The notes beneath the pieces were generated by a model that ran no database searches, was not told the origin of the DNA, and saw only the letters and a list, made by a program, of their open reading frames with translations. 64,000 nt of DNA, from assembly GCF_003967015.1 (NCBI RefSeq), contig NZ_AP017564.1:1-64000 (forward strand), in the 5' to 3' direction. A program made the position numbers and the translations under genes. Source of the stretch: Pseudanabaena sp. ABRG5-3 (GTDB lineage Bacteria; Cyanobacteriota; Cyanobacteriia; Pseudanabaenales; Pseudanabaenaceae). How positions within the stretch are numbered: the stretch's first letter is position 1; each line of letters starts with the position of its first letter. This document shows positions 42,636 through 53,134 of the stretch, in pieces.

Positions 42636-44129
42636 ATGACACCACCGACACAAGCTCTCATTGCCTCCCCAGTTGAGAATAAGATTTCTACAACTCCAGC
42701 AAAATCCAAAAAATCAGAAAGCTGTGGTTGTAGTAGCACCAAGAGTTCCCAAACTTCTAACAAAAGTGCTCTAAGCGAAAGTATGCAGGAGCGGATTGCG
42801 AAGCACCCTTGCTATAGCGAGGAAGCTCACCACCATTACGCTCGGATGCACGTTGCCGTAGCTCCCGCTTGTAACATTCAGTGTAACTACTGCAATCGGA
42901 AATATGACTGTGCCAACGAAAGCCGCCCTGGGGTAGTTAGTGAACTACTAACTCCCGAAGAAGCTGCTCACAAAGTAATGGTGATTGGTGGCAAAATTCC
43001 CCAAATGACCGTATTGGGAATTGCAGGTCCTGGTGACCCCTTAGCCAATCCTGAAAAGACTTTTCGTACTTTTGAGTTGATTGCAGAAGAAGCTCCCGAT
43101 ATTAAGCTTTGTCTTTCCACCAATGGCTTAATGCTTCCCGAATATGTTGATCGCATCAAGAAGTTGAACATCGATCATGTGACGATCACGATTAACATGG
43201 TCGATCCTGAAATCGGTACTAAGATTTATCCTTGGGTTCGTTATAACCGCAAGCGTTACACTGGTTTGGAAGCTTCTCAGATTCTGCATCAGCGTCAAAT
43301 GCAAAGCTTGGATATGCTCAGAGAAGCAGACATTCTTTGCAAAGTTAATTCGGTGATGATTCCTGGAATTAACGATGAGCATCTCGTAGAAGTCGGTCGC
43401 GTGATTCGTGAGAAAGGTGCATTTCTCCACAATATTATGCCTCTGATCTCCGCTCCTGAACATGGCACACACTTTGGTTTGACTGGACAACGTGGACCTA
43501 ATCCTAAGGAATTGAAAAAGCTTCAGGATAGCTGCGCTGAAGGCAACATGAAGATGATGCGCCACTGTCGTCAATGCCGTGCTGATGCTGTCGGGTTACT
43601 CGGTGAAGATCGTTCCCAAGAGTTTACCAAAGACAAGTTCATGGAAATGGCTCCCACCTATGATTTGGAAACTCGTCAAGTGGTTCATGCTGGCATCGAT
43701 CTCTTACAAGCAGAATTGAAAGAGAAGAAAGCCAAAGTAACCAACATTCAAAAGACTGTGGCGACTCCCAAAATCCTTGTAGCTGTCACCACCAAAGGCA
43801 GTGGTATCGTCAATCAACACTTCGGTCACGCTAAAGAGTTCCAAATCTATGAAGTTGATGCAACTGAAGTAAAATTTGTCGGACATCGCAAGATCGACCA
43901 ATATTGTCAAAGCGGTTATGGCGAAGAAGCGACCCTCGAAGAAATCATCTCTTCCATTGCTGATTGCAAAGCTGTCCTAACTGCCAAAGTTGGTAACTGT
44001 CCTCAAGAAAGCCTTCGTAAAGCAGGTATCGAACCCGTCGAAGCCTACGATGCGATCGATACCGTAGCGAAAGAGTTTTACGCCAAGTTTCTCCAACAAG
44101 AAGCGCTTCTAGAACAAGCTCCCTATTGA
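42636..44129 (+). CDS. nifB: NifB, FeMo-co core synthase
   Basis: A 497-aa protein. An N-terminal Cys/Ser-rich tail ([16 protein letters not shown]) is followed by a radical-SAM barrel with the [4Fe-4S] motif CNIQCNYC (Cys79, 83, 86). The C-terminal 110 residues are a NifX-like domain ([18 protein letters not shown]). NifB fuses two [4Fe-4S] clusters and inserts the central carbide, giving NifB-co for NifEN. It is the first gene of the plus-strand nif run. It is followed by a MITE copy at 44142. Confidence 0.95.
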   Translation: MTPPTQALIASPVENKISTTPAKSKKSESCGCSSTKSSQTSNKSALSESMQERIAKHPCYSEEAHHHYARMHVAVAPACNIQCNYCNRKYDCANESRPGVVSELLTPEEAAHKVMVIGGKIPQMTVLGIAGPGDPLANPEKTFRTFELIAEEAPDIKLCLSTNGLMLPEYVDRIKKLNIDHVTITINMVDPEIGTKIYPWVRYNRKRYTGLEASQILHQRQMQSLDMLREADILCKVNSVMIPGINDEHLVEVGRVIREKGAFLHNIMPLISAPEHGTHFGLTGQRGPNPKELKKLQDSCAEGNMKMMRHCRQCRADAVGLLGEDRSQEFTKDKFMEMAPTYDLETRQVVHAGIDLLQAELKEKKAKVTNIQKTVATPKILVAVTTKGSGIVNQHFGHAKEFQIYEVDATEVKFVGHRKIDQYCQSGYGEEATLEEIISSIADCKAVLTAKVGNCPQESLRKAGIEPVEAYDAIDTVAKEFYAKFLQQEALLEQAPY

Positions 44130-44141
44130 GTTTCCTACTAA

Positions 44142-44277
44142 CTGATGTTACTTGAAACCATCACTCAGTAAGGCAATCATGTACACAGTAGGGGCGGGTT
44201 TAGATGATAATTCTGGACTAAAGCAAGATCTATATGCAAAACCCGCCCCTACTTTAGAAACTTCAACGTAACATCAG
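44142..44277. mobile_element. 136-bp MITE-like element, copy 1
   Basis: Ends CTGATGTTAC/GTAACATCAG, with an inner inverted pair GTAGGGGCGGGTTT/AAACCCGCCCCTAC. Length and sequence match copy 2 at 52620-52755. Flanks CTACTAAC and CTACCAAC may be an imperfect target duplication. It lies between nifB and the fdxN-like gene. Confidence 0.8.
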
Positions 44278-44313
44278 CTACCAACAAGATCTACAGCTAT
44301 CAGGAGTATCGTC

Positions 44314-44502
44314 ATGCCCTATCAGCTTGAAAATCAAGAAATTTATTGGGAAGTTTGTCTTTCCAAATGTCCAAAAGCAGCTATTCAAAAAGATGCTAGC
44401 GGACATTATCTAATCAACCAGAGACTCTGCCACAGTTGCTTTTACGGCAAGTTGCCTCAGTTTATTCAACAGCATGAATGTGGTCATTCCCTCCACTCCT
44501 AA
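44314..44502 (+). CDS. fdxN: Degenerate FdxN-like ferredoxin
   Basis: A 62-aa protein in the exact place of fdxN (nifB-fdxN-nifS). It aligns with the 2[4Fe-4S] N-terminus of the CnfR protein encoded at 60339. Cys15, Cys19 and Pro20 are kept, but the two earlier ligands are Glu9 and Trp12. Later Cys39, Cys42 and Cys56 remain, and the final CxxxC pattern is lost. At most one cluster, using Cys19/39/42/56, could form. The frame is open with an ATG start, so it is either a decaying gene or a one-cluster variant. It is short compared with the usual 100 or more aa. Confidence 0.65.
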   Translation: MPYQLENQEIYWEVCLSKCPKAAIQKDASGHYLINQRLCHSCFYGKLPQFIQQHECGHSLHS

Positions 44503-44526
44503 AAAATCAATGCAGGAAGTAATAGT

Positions 44527-45732
44527 ATGAACCCCGATGTAATCTACCTTGATAATAATGCTACTACCCGAATCGATCCCGCCGTTGTGGAAGCCATGCT
44601 TCCCTACCTCACCACTTATTACGGCAATCCTTCCAGTATGCACACTTTTGGTGGACAGGTGGGTAAAGCTATTCAAACTGCGCGATCGCAAGTTGCCGAA
44701 CTACTCGGAGCCGAACCCTCAGAAATCATCTTCACCAGTTGCGGATCTGAAGGAAACAACACTGCCATCCGCGCAGCTCTTGCAGCCCAGAGCGATCGCA
44801 AGCATGTAATTACCACGCAAGTCGAACATGCTTGTGTGATGAATGTTTGCAAACAGCTAGAAAAACAAGGTTATACCGTCACTTATCTTTCTGTCGATCG
44901 CAAAGGGCAAATTGATTTATCGGAGTTGGAGGCTGCTCTCACTGGTAATACAGCGCTGGTAACCACGATGTATGCCAACAATGAGACAGGCACAATCTTC
45001 CCGATTGAACAAATTGGCTCTTTGGCAAAGGAATATGGTGCAACCTTCCATGTTGATGCGGTGCAAGCGGTTGGTAAAATCCCTCTCAACCTGAAAACCA
45101 GTACGATTGATTTGCTGACCCTCTCTGGACATAAACTGCACGCACCTAAAGGCGTGGGCGCATTATATGTCCGTCGTGGCTACCGCTTCCGTCCCTTCAT
45201 TCTTGGTGGACATCAGGAACGCGGACGCAGAGCAGGAACTGAGAACGTTGCCAGCATCGTTGGTCTAGGCAAAGCTGCGGAATTGGAGTTAATCCATCTC
45301 CCAAATGCGGTACAGCATGAAAAGAAATTGCGCGATCGCTTAGAAAAGTTTCTCCTCTCAACCATTACCGACTGCGAAGTAAATGGAGATCCTAAAAACC
45401 GTCTACCCAATACCACCAACATCGGCTTCAAATTCATTGAAGGAGAAGCAATTCTCTTATCCCTCGATCGCTACGGTATTTGCGCCTCCTCTGGTTCCGC
45501 CTGTACCTCTGGCTCCCTCGAACCATCCCATGTGCTTCGGGCTATGGGACTCCCCTACACGATTCTCCACGGCTCCATCCGCTTCAGCCTCTCCCGCTAC
45601 ACTACCGATGCTGACATCGATCGCGTCCTAGAAGTCATGCCCAGCATCATCGATCGCCTCCGTGCTTTATCTCCCTTTAACAGCGATGCTGCGGGTTGGT
45701 TGCAAGAGAGAGAAGAGGCTCTTGTTAAGTAA
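44527..45732 (+). CDS. nifS: NifS, cysteine desulfurase
   Basis: A 401-aa PLP enzyme: YLDNNATTRIDPAVVEAMLP start, HVDAVQAVGKIPL, PLP-binding Lys in LSGHKLHAPKG, and the catalytic Cys loop GSACTSGSLEPSHVLRAMG. It supplies sulfur to NifU for nitrogenase clusters. It starts 24 nt after the FdxN-like gene. An AT-rich hairpin at 45729-45761 separates it from nifU. Confidence 0.95.
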   Translation: MNPDVIYLDNNATTRIDPAVVEAMLPYLTTYYGNPSSMHTFGGQVGKAIQTARSQVAELLGAEPSEIIFTSCGSEGNNTAIRAALAAQSDRKHVITTQVEHACVMNVCKQLEKQGYTVTYLSVDRKGQIDLSELEAALTGNTALVTTMYANNETGTIFPIEQIGSLAKEYGATFHVDAVQAVGKIPLNLKTSTIDLLTLSGHKLHAPKGVGALYVRRGYRFRPFILGGHQERGRRAGTENVASIVGLGKAAELELIHLPNAVQHEKKLRDRLEKFLLSTITDCEVNGDPKNRLPNTTNIGFKFIEGEAILLSLDRYGICASSGSACTSGSLEPSHVLRAMGLPYTILHGSIRFSLSRYTTDADIDRVLEVMPSIIDRLRALSPFNSDAAGWLQEREEALVK

Positions 45733-45761
45733 AAAATATTTTTGAAAAAAATATTTTTTAC
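45729..45761 (+). terminator. nifS-nifU intercistronic hairpin
   Basis: Arms of 15 nt (GTAAAAAATATTTTT and complement) around loop GAA, beginning in the nifS stop. All A/T stem, so it is more likely an mRNA processing or stability element than a strong terminator. Confidence 0.5.
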
Positions 45762-45801
45762 TCTCACTTTTTTACTTTTACCCTTTACCTTTTGACTTGC
45801 C

Positions 45802-46686
45802 ATGTGGGACTACACCGATAAAGTATTAGACCTCTTCTACAATCCTAAGAACCAAGGAGCGATAGAAGTTACTGAAGAGACAGATATTGCAGTTGTATTT
45901 GGCGAAATCGGCAGTATTGCCTGTGGTGACGCTCTAAGACTACATCTCAAGATTGATGTTCCTAAGGATCAAATCCTTGATGCTCGATTCCAAACCTTTG
46001 GTTGTACTAGTGCGATCGCTTCTTCTTCTGCCTTGACAGAAATGATAAAAGGACTTACATTAGATGAAGCTCTTAAAGTAAGCAATAAAGATATCGCCGA
46101 TTACTTAGGCGGCTTACCTGAAGCAAAAATGCACTGTTCCGTAATGGGACAAGAAGCCCTAGAAGCTGCTATTTACAAGTATCGCGGCATAGAGATTGAA
46201 CATCATGAAGAAGATGAAGGCGCACTCCTCTGCACCTGCTTCGGAGTTAGTGATAACCGAGTTCGCCGCATCGTCATTGAGAACAATCTCACCACTGTTG
46301 AAGAAGTTACTAACTACATCAAAGCTGGTGGTTCTTGCGGTTCCTGTCTCGCAGGTATTGAAGATATTATCGCAGCAGTAGAAAAGGACAAAGAAGCTAC
46401 AACCGCTAGAGTGGAAGCCGAACTTACCCGCATTCAACAAACCAGCCGTAAGTTAACCACTGTTCAAAAGATCACCAAGATTCAAGAAATTCTCGATGAA
46501 GTCCGCCCAATGCTAATGGCTGATGGCGGCGATGTTGAACTATTCGATGTCGATGGCGATATCGTCAAGGTCATTCTCAAAGGTGCTTGCAGTTCCTGCT
46601 CTGGCAGCACCGCCACCCTCAAAGATGCGATCGAAGTGAGACTACGCGATCACGTTCTCTCTACCCTCAGCGTTGAAGCAGTTTAA
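45802..46686 (+). CDS. nifU: NifU, Fe-S cluster scaffold
   Basis: A 294-aa protein with the three NifU modules. The IscU-like part has Cys in GSIACGD, TFGCTSAIASS and MHCSVMG. A central [2Fe-2S] Bfd-like part reads LLCTCFGVSDNRVRR and GGSCGSCLAGI. The C-terminal Nfu domain has GACSSCSGSTATLKD. It builds clusters from NifS sulfur for NifH and NifB/NifEN. Confidence 0.95.
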   Translation: MWDYTDKVLDLFYNPKNQGAIEVTEETDIAVVFGEIGSIACGDALRLHLKIDVPKDQILDARFQTFGCTSAIASSSALTEMIKGLTLDEALKVSNKDIADYLGGLPEAKMHCSVMGQEALEAAIYKYRGIEIEHHEEDEGALLCTCFGVSDNRVRRIVIENNLTTVEEVTNYIKAGGSCGSCLAGIEDIIAAVEKDKEATTARVEAELTRIQQTSRKLTTVQKITKIQEILDEVRPMLMADGGDVELFDVDGDIVKVILKGACSSCSGSTATLKDAIEVRLRDHVLSTLSVEAV

Positions 46687-46699
46687 AAGTTTCTAGAGA

Positions 46700-46772
46700 T
46701 CCCCCTAAATCCCCCTTATAAAGGGGGACTAAATAAAAAAGCCCCCCTTTGCAAGGGGGGAAGGGGGGATCA
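46700..46772. repeat. Two-hairpin repeat, variant copy in the nifU-nifH gap
   Basis: Stem CCCCCTTATAAAGGGGG and stem CCCCCCTTTGCAAGGGGGG in tandem, enclosed by GATCCCCC/GGGGGATC. Remaining gap to nifH (46773-46960) is AT-rich and probably holds the nifH promoter; I cannot place a box with confidence. AAAGGAGA before the nifH ATG is a clear ribosome site. Confidence 0.7.
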
Positions 46773-46939
46773 AGTAATTTTCAATCTAAAACCAATGAAC
46801 CCTTACTTATTCAACATTTCCATACTTGGAGTCGAGCGCTCCCCTCCTGTGGTGACAGCGATCGCTTCACAAAATGAGAAAGAACTTCCTTAAGCCATTT
46901 CTCAAGTGTTCTACTTCCAAACTACAGTATATTTTTTGA

Positions 46940-47860
<921 letters not shown>

Positions 47861-47872
47861 ACAAATCTCTAA

Positions 47873-47897
47873 GTAGGGTGGGCAATGCCCACCCTAC
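47873..47897 (+). terminator. nifH-nifD intercistronic hairpin
   Basis: GTAGGGTGGGC/GCCCACCCTAC arms with loop AAT. A strong GC stem right after nifH, without a T-run. It probably protects or delimits the nifH mRNA so that more NifH than NifDK is made, as is known for nifH transcripts generally. Confidence 0.6.
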
Positions 47898-47939
47898 ACA
47901 AAATCTCTTTTCCCATTCACCCTTTTCCTTGAGGCTAAT

Positions 47940-49445
47940 ATGACACCTCCAACCGATACATTGACACCTCCAGCCGCCACACCAGTTAATGCGATTCCAG
48001 AAACCAAGGCATTAATCAAAGAAGTTATCGAAGTTTATCCCGACAAAGCCAAGAAAAAACGCGAAAAGCATCTCAATGTTTTTGAAGAAGGCAAGTCTGA
48101 TTGTGGTGTCAAATCCAACGTCAAATCTGTCCCTGGCTCGATGACCACCCGTGGTTGTGCCTACGCTGGTTCTAAAGGTGTAGTTTGGGGACCAATCAAA
48201 GACATGATTCACATCAGTCATGGCCCCGTTGGTTGTGGTTACTACTCTTGGTCTGGTCGCCGTAACTACTACATCGGCACTACAGGTATTGATTCCTTCG
48301 GCACGATGCAGTTCACCTCTGATTTCCAAGAACGCGATATCGTTTTTGGTGGTGACAAAAAACTATTGAAATTGATTACTGAGTTGGATGAACTCTTCCC
48401 TCTCAATCGTGGTGTTTCCATTCAATCAGAATGCCCGATCGGTTTGATCGGTGATGACATTGAAGCAGTAGCCAAGAAGGCTGCTAAAGAAATCGGTAAA
48501 ACCGTTGTGCCTGTTCGTTGTGAAGGATTTCGTGGTGTATCGCAATCCCTCGGACACCACATCGCTAACGATGCGGTACGTGACTGGGTTTTCCCTCAAT
48601 TCGACAAAAATAAGAAAGAAGGCAACATCCCCGATAGCACCGCCTATGATGTTGCTATCATCGGTGACTACAACATCGGTGGAGATGCTTGGTCTAGCCG
48701 TATCCTCCTTGAAGAAATCGGCTTGCGCGTAGTCGCTCAATGGTCTGGTGACGGTACTCTCAATGAGATTATCAATACTCCTTCTGTCAAACTGAATCTA
48801 GTTCACTGCTATCGCTCGATGAACTATATCAGCCGTCACATGGAAGAAGCCTATGGTATTCCTTGGTTAGAGTACAACTTCTTTGGTCCTACCCAAATTG
48901 CTGCCTCACTACGAGAAATCGCTTCTAAATTTGATGAAACCATTCAAGCCAAAGCGGAAGAAGTGATTGCGAAGTATCAAGCCCAAACTGATGCGGTGAT
49001 CGCTAAATACGCTCCTCGTCTCACAGGCAAAACTGTGGCTCTAATGGTTGGTGGTCTACGTCCTCGCCACGTTGTTCCCGCCTTCCATGATCTCGGTATG
49101 AAGTTGATTGGTACTGGCTATGAGTTCGGTCACAATGACGACTACAAGCGCACCACTCACTACATTGAGAATGGCACTCTGATCTATGACGATGTTTCGG
49201 CATACGAGTTTGAAGCCTTCGTCAAGGAACTGAAGCCTGACCTCATCGCTTCTGGTATCAAAGAGAAGTATGTGTTCCAGAAGATGGCGCTACCTTTCCG
49301 TCAGATGCACTCTTGGGATTACTCAGGTCCTTACCACGGTTACGACGGTTTTGCAATCTTTGCCCGTGACATGGATCTCGCCCTTAACAGCCCCACTTGG
49401 AGCTTAATTGGTACTCCTTGGCAAACAACAGAAGTTGCAGCTTAG
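47940..49445 (+). CDS. nifD: NifD, nitrogenase MoFe protein alpha chain
   Basis: A 501-aa protein. P-cluster Cys are Cys73 (GCAYAG), Cys99 ([11 protein letters not shown]) and Cys165 ([11 protein letters not shown]). The FeMo-co ligands are Cys290 ([12 protein letters not shown]) and the His of [16 protein letters not shown]. His205/206 in [12 protein letters not shown] matches the FeMo-co pocket His. Mo-type, not V or Fe-only. Complete, with no excision element inside it. Confidence 0.97.
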   Translation: MTPPTDTLTPPAATPVNAIPETKALIKEVIEVYPDKAKKKREKHLNVFEEGKSDCGVKSNVKSVPGSMTTRGCAYAGSKGVVWGPIKDMIHISHGPVGCGYYSWSGRRNYYIGTTGIDSFGTMQFTSDFQERDIVFGGDKKLLKLITELDELFPLNRGVSIQSECPIGLIGDDIEAVAKKAAKEIGKTVVPVRCEGFRGVSQSLGHHIANDAVRDWVFPQFDKNKKEGNIPDSTAYDVAIIGDYNIGGDAWSSRILLEEIGLRVVAQWSGDGTLNEIINTPSVKLNLVHCYRSMNYISRHMEEAYGIPWLEYNFFGPTQIAASLREIASKFDETIQAKAEEVIAKYQAQTDAVIAKYAPRLTGKTVALMVGGLRPRHVVPAFHDLGMKLIGTGYEFGHNDDYKRTTHYIENGTLIYDDVSAYEFEAFVKELKPDLIASGIKEKYVFQKMALPFRQMHSWDYSGPYHGYDGFAIFARDMDLALNSPTWSLIGTPWQTTEVAA

Positions 49446-49449
49446 AAAG

Positions 49450-49482
49450 GTAAATAGGGGTAATAGAATTACCCCTATTTAC
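49450..49482 (+). terminator. nifD-nifK intercistronic hairpin
   Basis: Perfect 15-bp arms (GTAAATAGGGGTAAT and complement) around loop AGA, starting five bases after nifD. Likely a processing or stability hairpin, as NifD and NifK must be made together. Confidence 0.55.
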
Positions 49483-49531
49483 ACAAGAATTTCCATTCAC
49501 ATTGGTTTTCCTCTACATTGGAATTAAAATC

Positions 49532-51070
49532 ATGGCTCAGAATAACGTTAACGACATTCAAGATCACGCTCGGTTATTCCACCAAGACGAATATCAAGAG
49601 CTATTTAAAGCGAAGAAAGAATTTGAAGGTGGACATAGTCCCGAAAAAGTCGCCGAGATTGCTGACTGGACAAAGAGCTGGGAATATCGCGAAAAGAACT
49701 TTGCCCGCGAAGCTCTCACCGTCAATCCCGCAAAAGCCTGTCAGCCCCTCGGCGCAATCCTTGCAGCAGTTGGTTTTGAGGCTACATTACCCTTCGTACA
49801 TGGTTCTCAAGGTTGCGTGGCATATTTCCGCAGTCACTTCACCCGCCACTTCAAAGAACCATTCTCAGCAGTATCCTCTTCGATGACAGAAGATGCGGCG
49901 GTTTTTGGTGGACAATTGAATATGATTGAAGGTTTGGCAACTTCCTACAATCTCTACAAACCCAAGATGATTGCTGTCTGCACAACCTGTATGGCAGAAG
50001 TAATTGGTGATGACTTACAAGCATTCATCAGTAATGCCAAGGCAGCCAATTCAGTTCCTCAGACTTTCCCTGTTCCCTACGCCCATACACCTAGCTTTGT
50101 CGGTTCCCACATCACGGGCTACGACAACATGATCAAGGGTATTCTCTCCAACCTGACCGCAGGTAAGAAGCAAGAAGCCACCAACGGCAAGATTAACTTC
50201 ATCCCCGGATTTGAAACCTACATTGGTAACCTGCGTGAAATCAAGCGCTATGCTGATTTGATGGATGTTAACTACACCTTGCTTGCGGATAATTCTGAAT
50301 ACTTAGATTCGCCTAATACTGGTGAATACCAAATGTATCCAGGTGGAACCAAGCTAGAAGATGCTGCGGATTCGATCAATGCTGAAGCAACGATCGCATT
50401 CCAGTCCTATGCCACCACCAAGACCAGAGAATACATCGAATCTGAGTGGAATCAAAAGACCTACGTCAGCCGTCCCGTCGGTATTCGTGGTACTGATGAA
50501 TTCTTGATGAAGCTTTCGGCTCTAACTGGCAAGCCCATTCCTAAAGAATTAGAAGAAGAAAGAGGTCGCGCTGTTGATGCTCTGACCGATTCTCAAGCAT
50601 GGTTGCATGGCAAGCGCATTGCTCTCTATGGCGATCCCGACTTGGTAATTGGTTTGGTTCAGTTCCTCTTGGAAGTCGGTGCAGAACCAATTCATATCGT
50701 CGTTAGCAACAGCAATGCTAACTTTGAAGGTGAATTACGCGCACTGCTAGATTCTAGTCCCTTCGGTCAAAATGCCACCATCTGGGGTGGTAAGGATCTA
50801 TGGCACTTGCGATCGCTCCTATTCACTGAGCCTGTGGATCTCTTGATTGGCAACTCCTACGGTAAGTACCTATGGCGCGATACTAAGACTCCTTTGGTAC
50901 GCATTGGCTATCCTATCTTCGATCGCCACCACCTCCACCGCTACTCTACCTACGGCTATCAAGGTGCAATCAATCTACTCAACTGGATTGTGAATACTCT
51001 CCTCGATGAACTCGATCGCAATACGATCATTCCATCGAAGACCGATATTTCCTACGACTTGATTCGTTAG
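49532..51070 (+). CDS. nifK: NifK, nitrogenase MoFe protein beta chain
   Basis: A 512-aa protein from ATG 49532 (MAQNNVNDIQDHARLF); an upstream ATG at 49502 would add ten residues unlike NifK. P-cluster Cys are Cys70 (AKACQPLGA), Cys95 (HGSQGCVAYFRSHF) and Cys153 (CTTCMAEVIGDD). The C-terminal YSTYGYQGAINLLNWIVNT is typical. Together with NifD it forms the alpha2-beta2 MoFe protein. Confidence 0.97.
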   Translation: MAQNNVNDIQDHARLFHQDEYQELFKAKKEFEGGHSPEKVAEIADWTKSWEYREKNFAREALTVNPAKACQPLGAILAAVGFEATLPFVHGSQGCVAYFRSHFTRHFKEPFSAVSSSMTEDAAVFGGQLNMIEGLATSYNLYKPKMIAVCTTCMAEVIGDDLQAFISNAKAANSVPQTFPVPYAHTPSFVGSHITGYDNMIKGILSNLTAGKKQEATNGKINFIPGFETYIGNLREIKRYADLMDVNYTLLADNSEYLDSPNTGEYQMYPGGTKLEDAADSINAEATIAFQSYATTKTREYIESEWNQKTYVSRPVGIRGTDEFLMKLSALTGKPIPKELEEERGRAVDALTDSQAWLHGKRIALYGDPDLVIGLVQFLLEVGAEPIHIVVSNSNANFEGELRALLDSSPFGQNATIWGGKDLWHLRSLLFTEPVDLLIGNSYGKYLWRDTKTPLVRIGYPIFDRHHLHRYSTYGYQGAINLLNWIVNTLLDELDRNTIIPSKTDISYDLIR

Positions 51071-51077
51071 ACTACCT

Positions 51078-51162
51078 AACCCCTCCCTAACCCTCCCCTT
51101 GCAAAGGGGAGGGAATTAAATTTCTAGTCTTCCCCCTTTGCAAGGGGGAATTAAAGGGGGTT
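51078..51162. repeat. Two-hairpin C-tract repeat, copy 3 (nifK-nifV gap)
   Basis: About 85 bp, nearly the same as 36912-36997: CCCTCCCCTTGCAAAGGGGAGGG stem, then CCCCCTTTGCAAGGGGG and AATTAAAGGGGGTT. It begins 8 nt after the nifK stop. Confidence 0.85.
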
Positions 51163-51236
51163 CGATTTACTGGTGTACATAACACAGTATTTCTCCTGCA
51201 AAGCAAATTTTTAAGTACAGCAAGAGGAGGACGATC

Positions 51237-52367
51237 ATGCTTGACATTCAAATTAACGATACAACCCTGAGAGATGGCGAACAGGCTGCTGGTGTAGCGT
51301 TTAGCATTGAAGAGAAAATCGAAATCGCCAAATTCCTCGATCGCATTGGCGTACAAGAATTAGAAGTTGGCATACCTGCTATGGGTGGGGCAGAAACCGA
51401 AGCGATCGCCGCCATTAATAACTTAGGACTAAAAGCAAAATTACTTGGCTGGAATCGTGCTGCGATTTCTGATATCAAAGCTTCCATCGCCTGTGGACTA
51501 AAGCGTGTTCATATTTCCGTACCTGTCTCTGATGTACAGATTGGGCTAATGGCTGACGGCAAGCGGGAAACTGTACTAACACGTCTGCAAGAAAGTATTA
51601 CCTATGCTCGCGATCGCGGTTTATATGTGTCCGTCGGTGGTGCTGATGCCTCCAGAGCCGACGATCATTTTCTGTTAGAAGTAGCAGCTTCAGCAGAACA
51701 ATGGGGCGCTTCCCGCTTCCGTTTTTGCGATACCGTGGGCATTCTCGATCCTTTCAATACCTATCGCAAGATTAAATTACTGGTCAATGCCCTCTCAATT
51801 CCCGTCGAAATGCACACCCATAACGATCTAGGCATGGCGACTGCTAATGCTCTTGCGGGTGTCCAAGCAGGAGCGCGATCGCTAAATACTACTGTCAACG
51901 GTTTAGGCGAGCGGGCAGGCAATGCGGCTCTAGAAGAAGTGGTGATGGCACTCAAACAAATTCATGGTATCGATTTGGGCATTGAAACCCGTTGTTTCTG
52001 GGAACTCTCGCAATTAGTTGCCTCAGCCTCCCAAAATCCTGTACCACCTTGGAAAGCGATCGTTGGTAGCAATGCCTTTAGCCATGAATCAGGGATTCAC
52101 GCCGCAGGAGTCCTCCAAAATCCCAGCAGCTACGAGCCATTTAATCCCGATGAAGTGGGCGCTAAGCGTCAACTTGTCGCTGGCAAGCATTCAGGTCGCC
52201 ATCTCGTATCGAATTTACTCCAGCAGCAAGGAGTCGATCTTGCTAAGGAGAAAGCGCAATCAGTTTTAGATGCCGTGCGTCAGCGATCGATCCAAGTCAA
52301 GCGCAGCCTCACCTCCGAAGAATTGCTCAACCTCGTTCAATCAGGGAGATTCGCCCATGCTGTATAA
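51237..52367 (+). CDS. nifV: NifV, homocitrate synthase
   Basis: A 376-aa protein of the DRE-TIM family: INDTTLRDGEQAAGVAFSIE at the N-terminus, HTHNDLGMATANALAGVQAG with the metal-binding His pair, and FSHESGIHAAGVLQNPSSYE. It makes the homocitrate ligand of FeMo-co. AGAGGAGG precedes the ATG. The 3' end overlaps nifZ by 11 nt. Confidence 0.95.
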   Translation: MLDIQINDTTLRDGEQAAGVAFSIEEKIEIAKFLDRIGVQELEVGIPAMGGAETEAIAAINNLGLKAKLLGWNRAAISDIKASIACGLKRVHISVPVSDVQIGLMADGKRETVLTRLQESITYARDRGLYVSVGGADASRADDHFLLEVAASAEQWGASRFRFCDTVGILDPFNTYRKIKLLVNALSIPVEMHTHNDLGMATANALAGVQAGARSLNTTVNGLGERAGNAALEEVVMALKQIHGIDLGIETRCFWELSQLVASASQNPVPPWKAIVGSNAFSHESGIHAAGVLQNPSSYEPFNPDEVGAKRQLVAGKHSGRHLVSNLLQQQGVDLAKEKAQSVLDAVRQRSIQVKRSLTSEELLNLVQSGRFAHAV

Positions 52368-52614
52368 CGATGTGGAACTCGATAGCCCTCCGACCTTTGA
52401 GATTGGCACAAAGGTCAGAATTAAGAAGTTAATTCGTAATGATGGCACTTTCCCTGGGAAGGAGATTGGCGAAACTCTTGCTAAGAAAGGAGAAGTTGGT
52501 TATGTAGTAAATATTGGGACTTTTCTCCAAAGCTCCTATATCTATTCTGTCCACTTTCTCTATACAGGGCATATCATCGGCTGTCGTCAAAAAGAATTAG
52601 AACTCGTCGAATAA
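52357..52614 (+). CDS. nifZ: NifZ
   Basis: An 85-aa protein from ATG 52357 (MLYNDVELDSPPTFEIGTKV), overlapping the nifV end; a longer frame from 52270 lies inside nifV and is not credible. The NifZ SH3-like pattern is present: GTKVRIKKLIRNDGTFPGKE, KGEVGYVVNIGTFLQ. NifZ aids P-cluster formation in the MoFe protein. Its stop codon lies in the 8-bp target duplication of the MITE that follows. Confidence 0.92.
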   Translation: MLYNDVELDSPPTFEIGTKVRIKKLIRNDGTFPGKEIGETLAKKGEVGYVVNIGTFLQSSYIYSVHFLYTGHIIGCRQKELELVE

Positions 52615-52619
52615 TGTGA

Positions 52620-52755
52620 CTGATGTTACGTGGAACTATCACTCCATCAGGCGATCGTGTGCAGAGTAGGGGCGGGTTTAGTTGATAATTCTGGGCTAAA
52701 GCAGGATCTATATGCTAAACCCGCCCCTACTTTAGAAACTTCCACATAACATCGG
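52620..52755. mobile_element. 136-bp MITE-like element, copy 2, with 8-bp target duplication
   Basis: Ends CTGATGTTAC/ATAACATCGG and inner arms GTAGGGGCGGGTTTA/TAAACCCGCCCCTAC. TAATGTGA stands immediately before (52612-52619) and immediately after (52756-52763), an exact 8-bp duplication that includes the nifZ stop codon. Same length as copy 1. Confidence 0.88.
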
Positions 52756-52803
52756 TAATGTGATTAGGTGCAAAGCGATCGCTCACATTTGAAATCATGT
52801 TCA

Positions 52804-52830
52804 ATAAGTAGACTCTTTGCGTCTACTTAT
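52804..52830 (+). terminator. Hairpin in the nifT leader
   Basis: Arms ATAAGTAGAC and GTCTACTTAT, 7-nt loop, 26 nt upstream of the nifT start. It could be an attenuator or processing hairpin; no T-run follows. Confidence 0.45.
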
Positions 52831-52855
52831 CTTAAAAATTATCAAGGAAAATCTC

Positions 52856-53059
52856 ATGAAAGTCATGCTACGTCGGAATAACATCGGTCATCTAGTGGTT
52901 TATGTAGCTAAAAAAGATTTGGAAGAAGAAGTTGTCAAAGAAGAAGAAACCACTGATGGCAAGGTGATGACGCTAGCAAATGGGTGGGAGCTTGCCTTTG
53001 GCAATCTTGAGGAACCGCTAAGTTTACCAAAAACAGTTGAAGCAAGAAGAATTGCTTAA
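52856..53059 (+). CDS. nifT: NifT
   Basis: A 67-aa protein from ATG 52856 (MKVMLRRNNIGHLVVYVAKK), with AAGGAAA just upstream; the longer reading from 52817 crosses the leader hairpin. It matches the NifT/FixU family (KKDLEEEVV, NGWELAFGNLEEPLSLP). The function is not well defined; it is the last gene of the plus-strand nif run. Confidence 0.9.
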   Translation: MKVMLRRNNIGHLVVYVAKKDLEEEVVKEEETTDGKVMTLANGWELAFGNLEEPLSLPKTVEARRIA

Positions 53060-53087
53060 TATATCTGTCGCCAGTTTTGTGTCTTAA

Positions 53088-53134
53088 GATATAAATAATG
53101 TGGGGGTGCTTTGCGCCCCCACATTATTTATATC
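53088..53134. terminator. Bidirectional terminator after nifT
   Basis: 22-bp arms with one mismatch (GATATAAATAATGTGGGGGTGC side from 53088), loop TTT, right arm ending 53134. It lies between nifT and the convergent methyltransferase gene, whose last codons it overlaps. Confidence 0.8.

Noticed and set aside
47940-49445. Excision element in nifD, as in heterocystous species
   Set aside because: nifD is uninterrupted and full length, with all cluster ligands in order.
52270-52356. Longer NifZ reading from 52270
   Set aside because: This part lies in another frame inside the nifV coding sequence; NifZ homology begins at the ATG at 52357.
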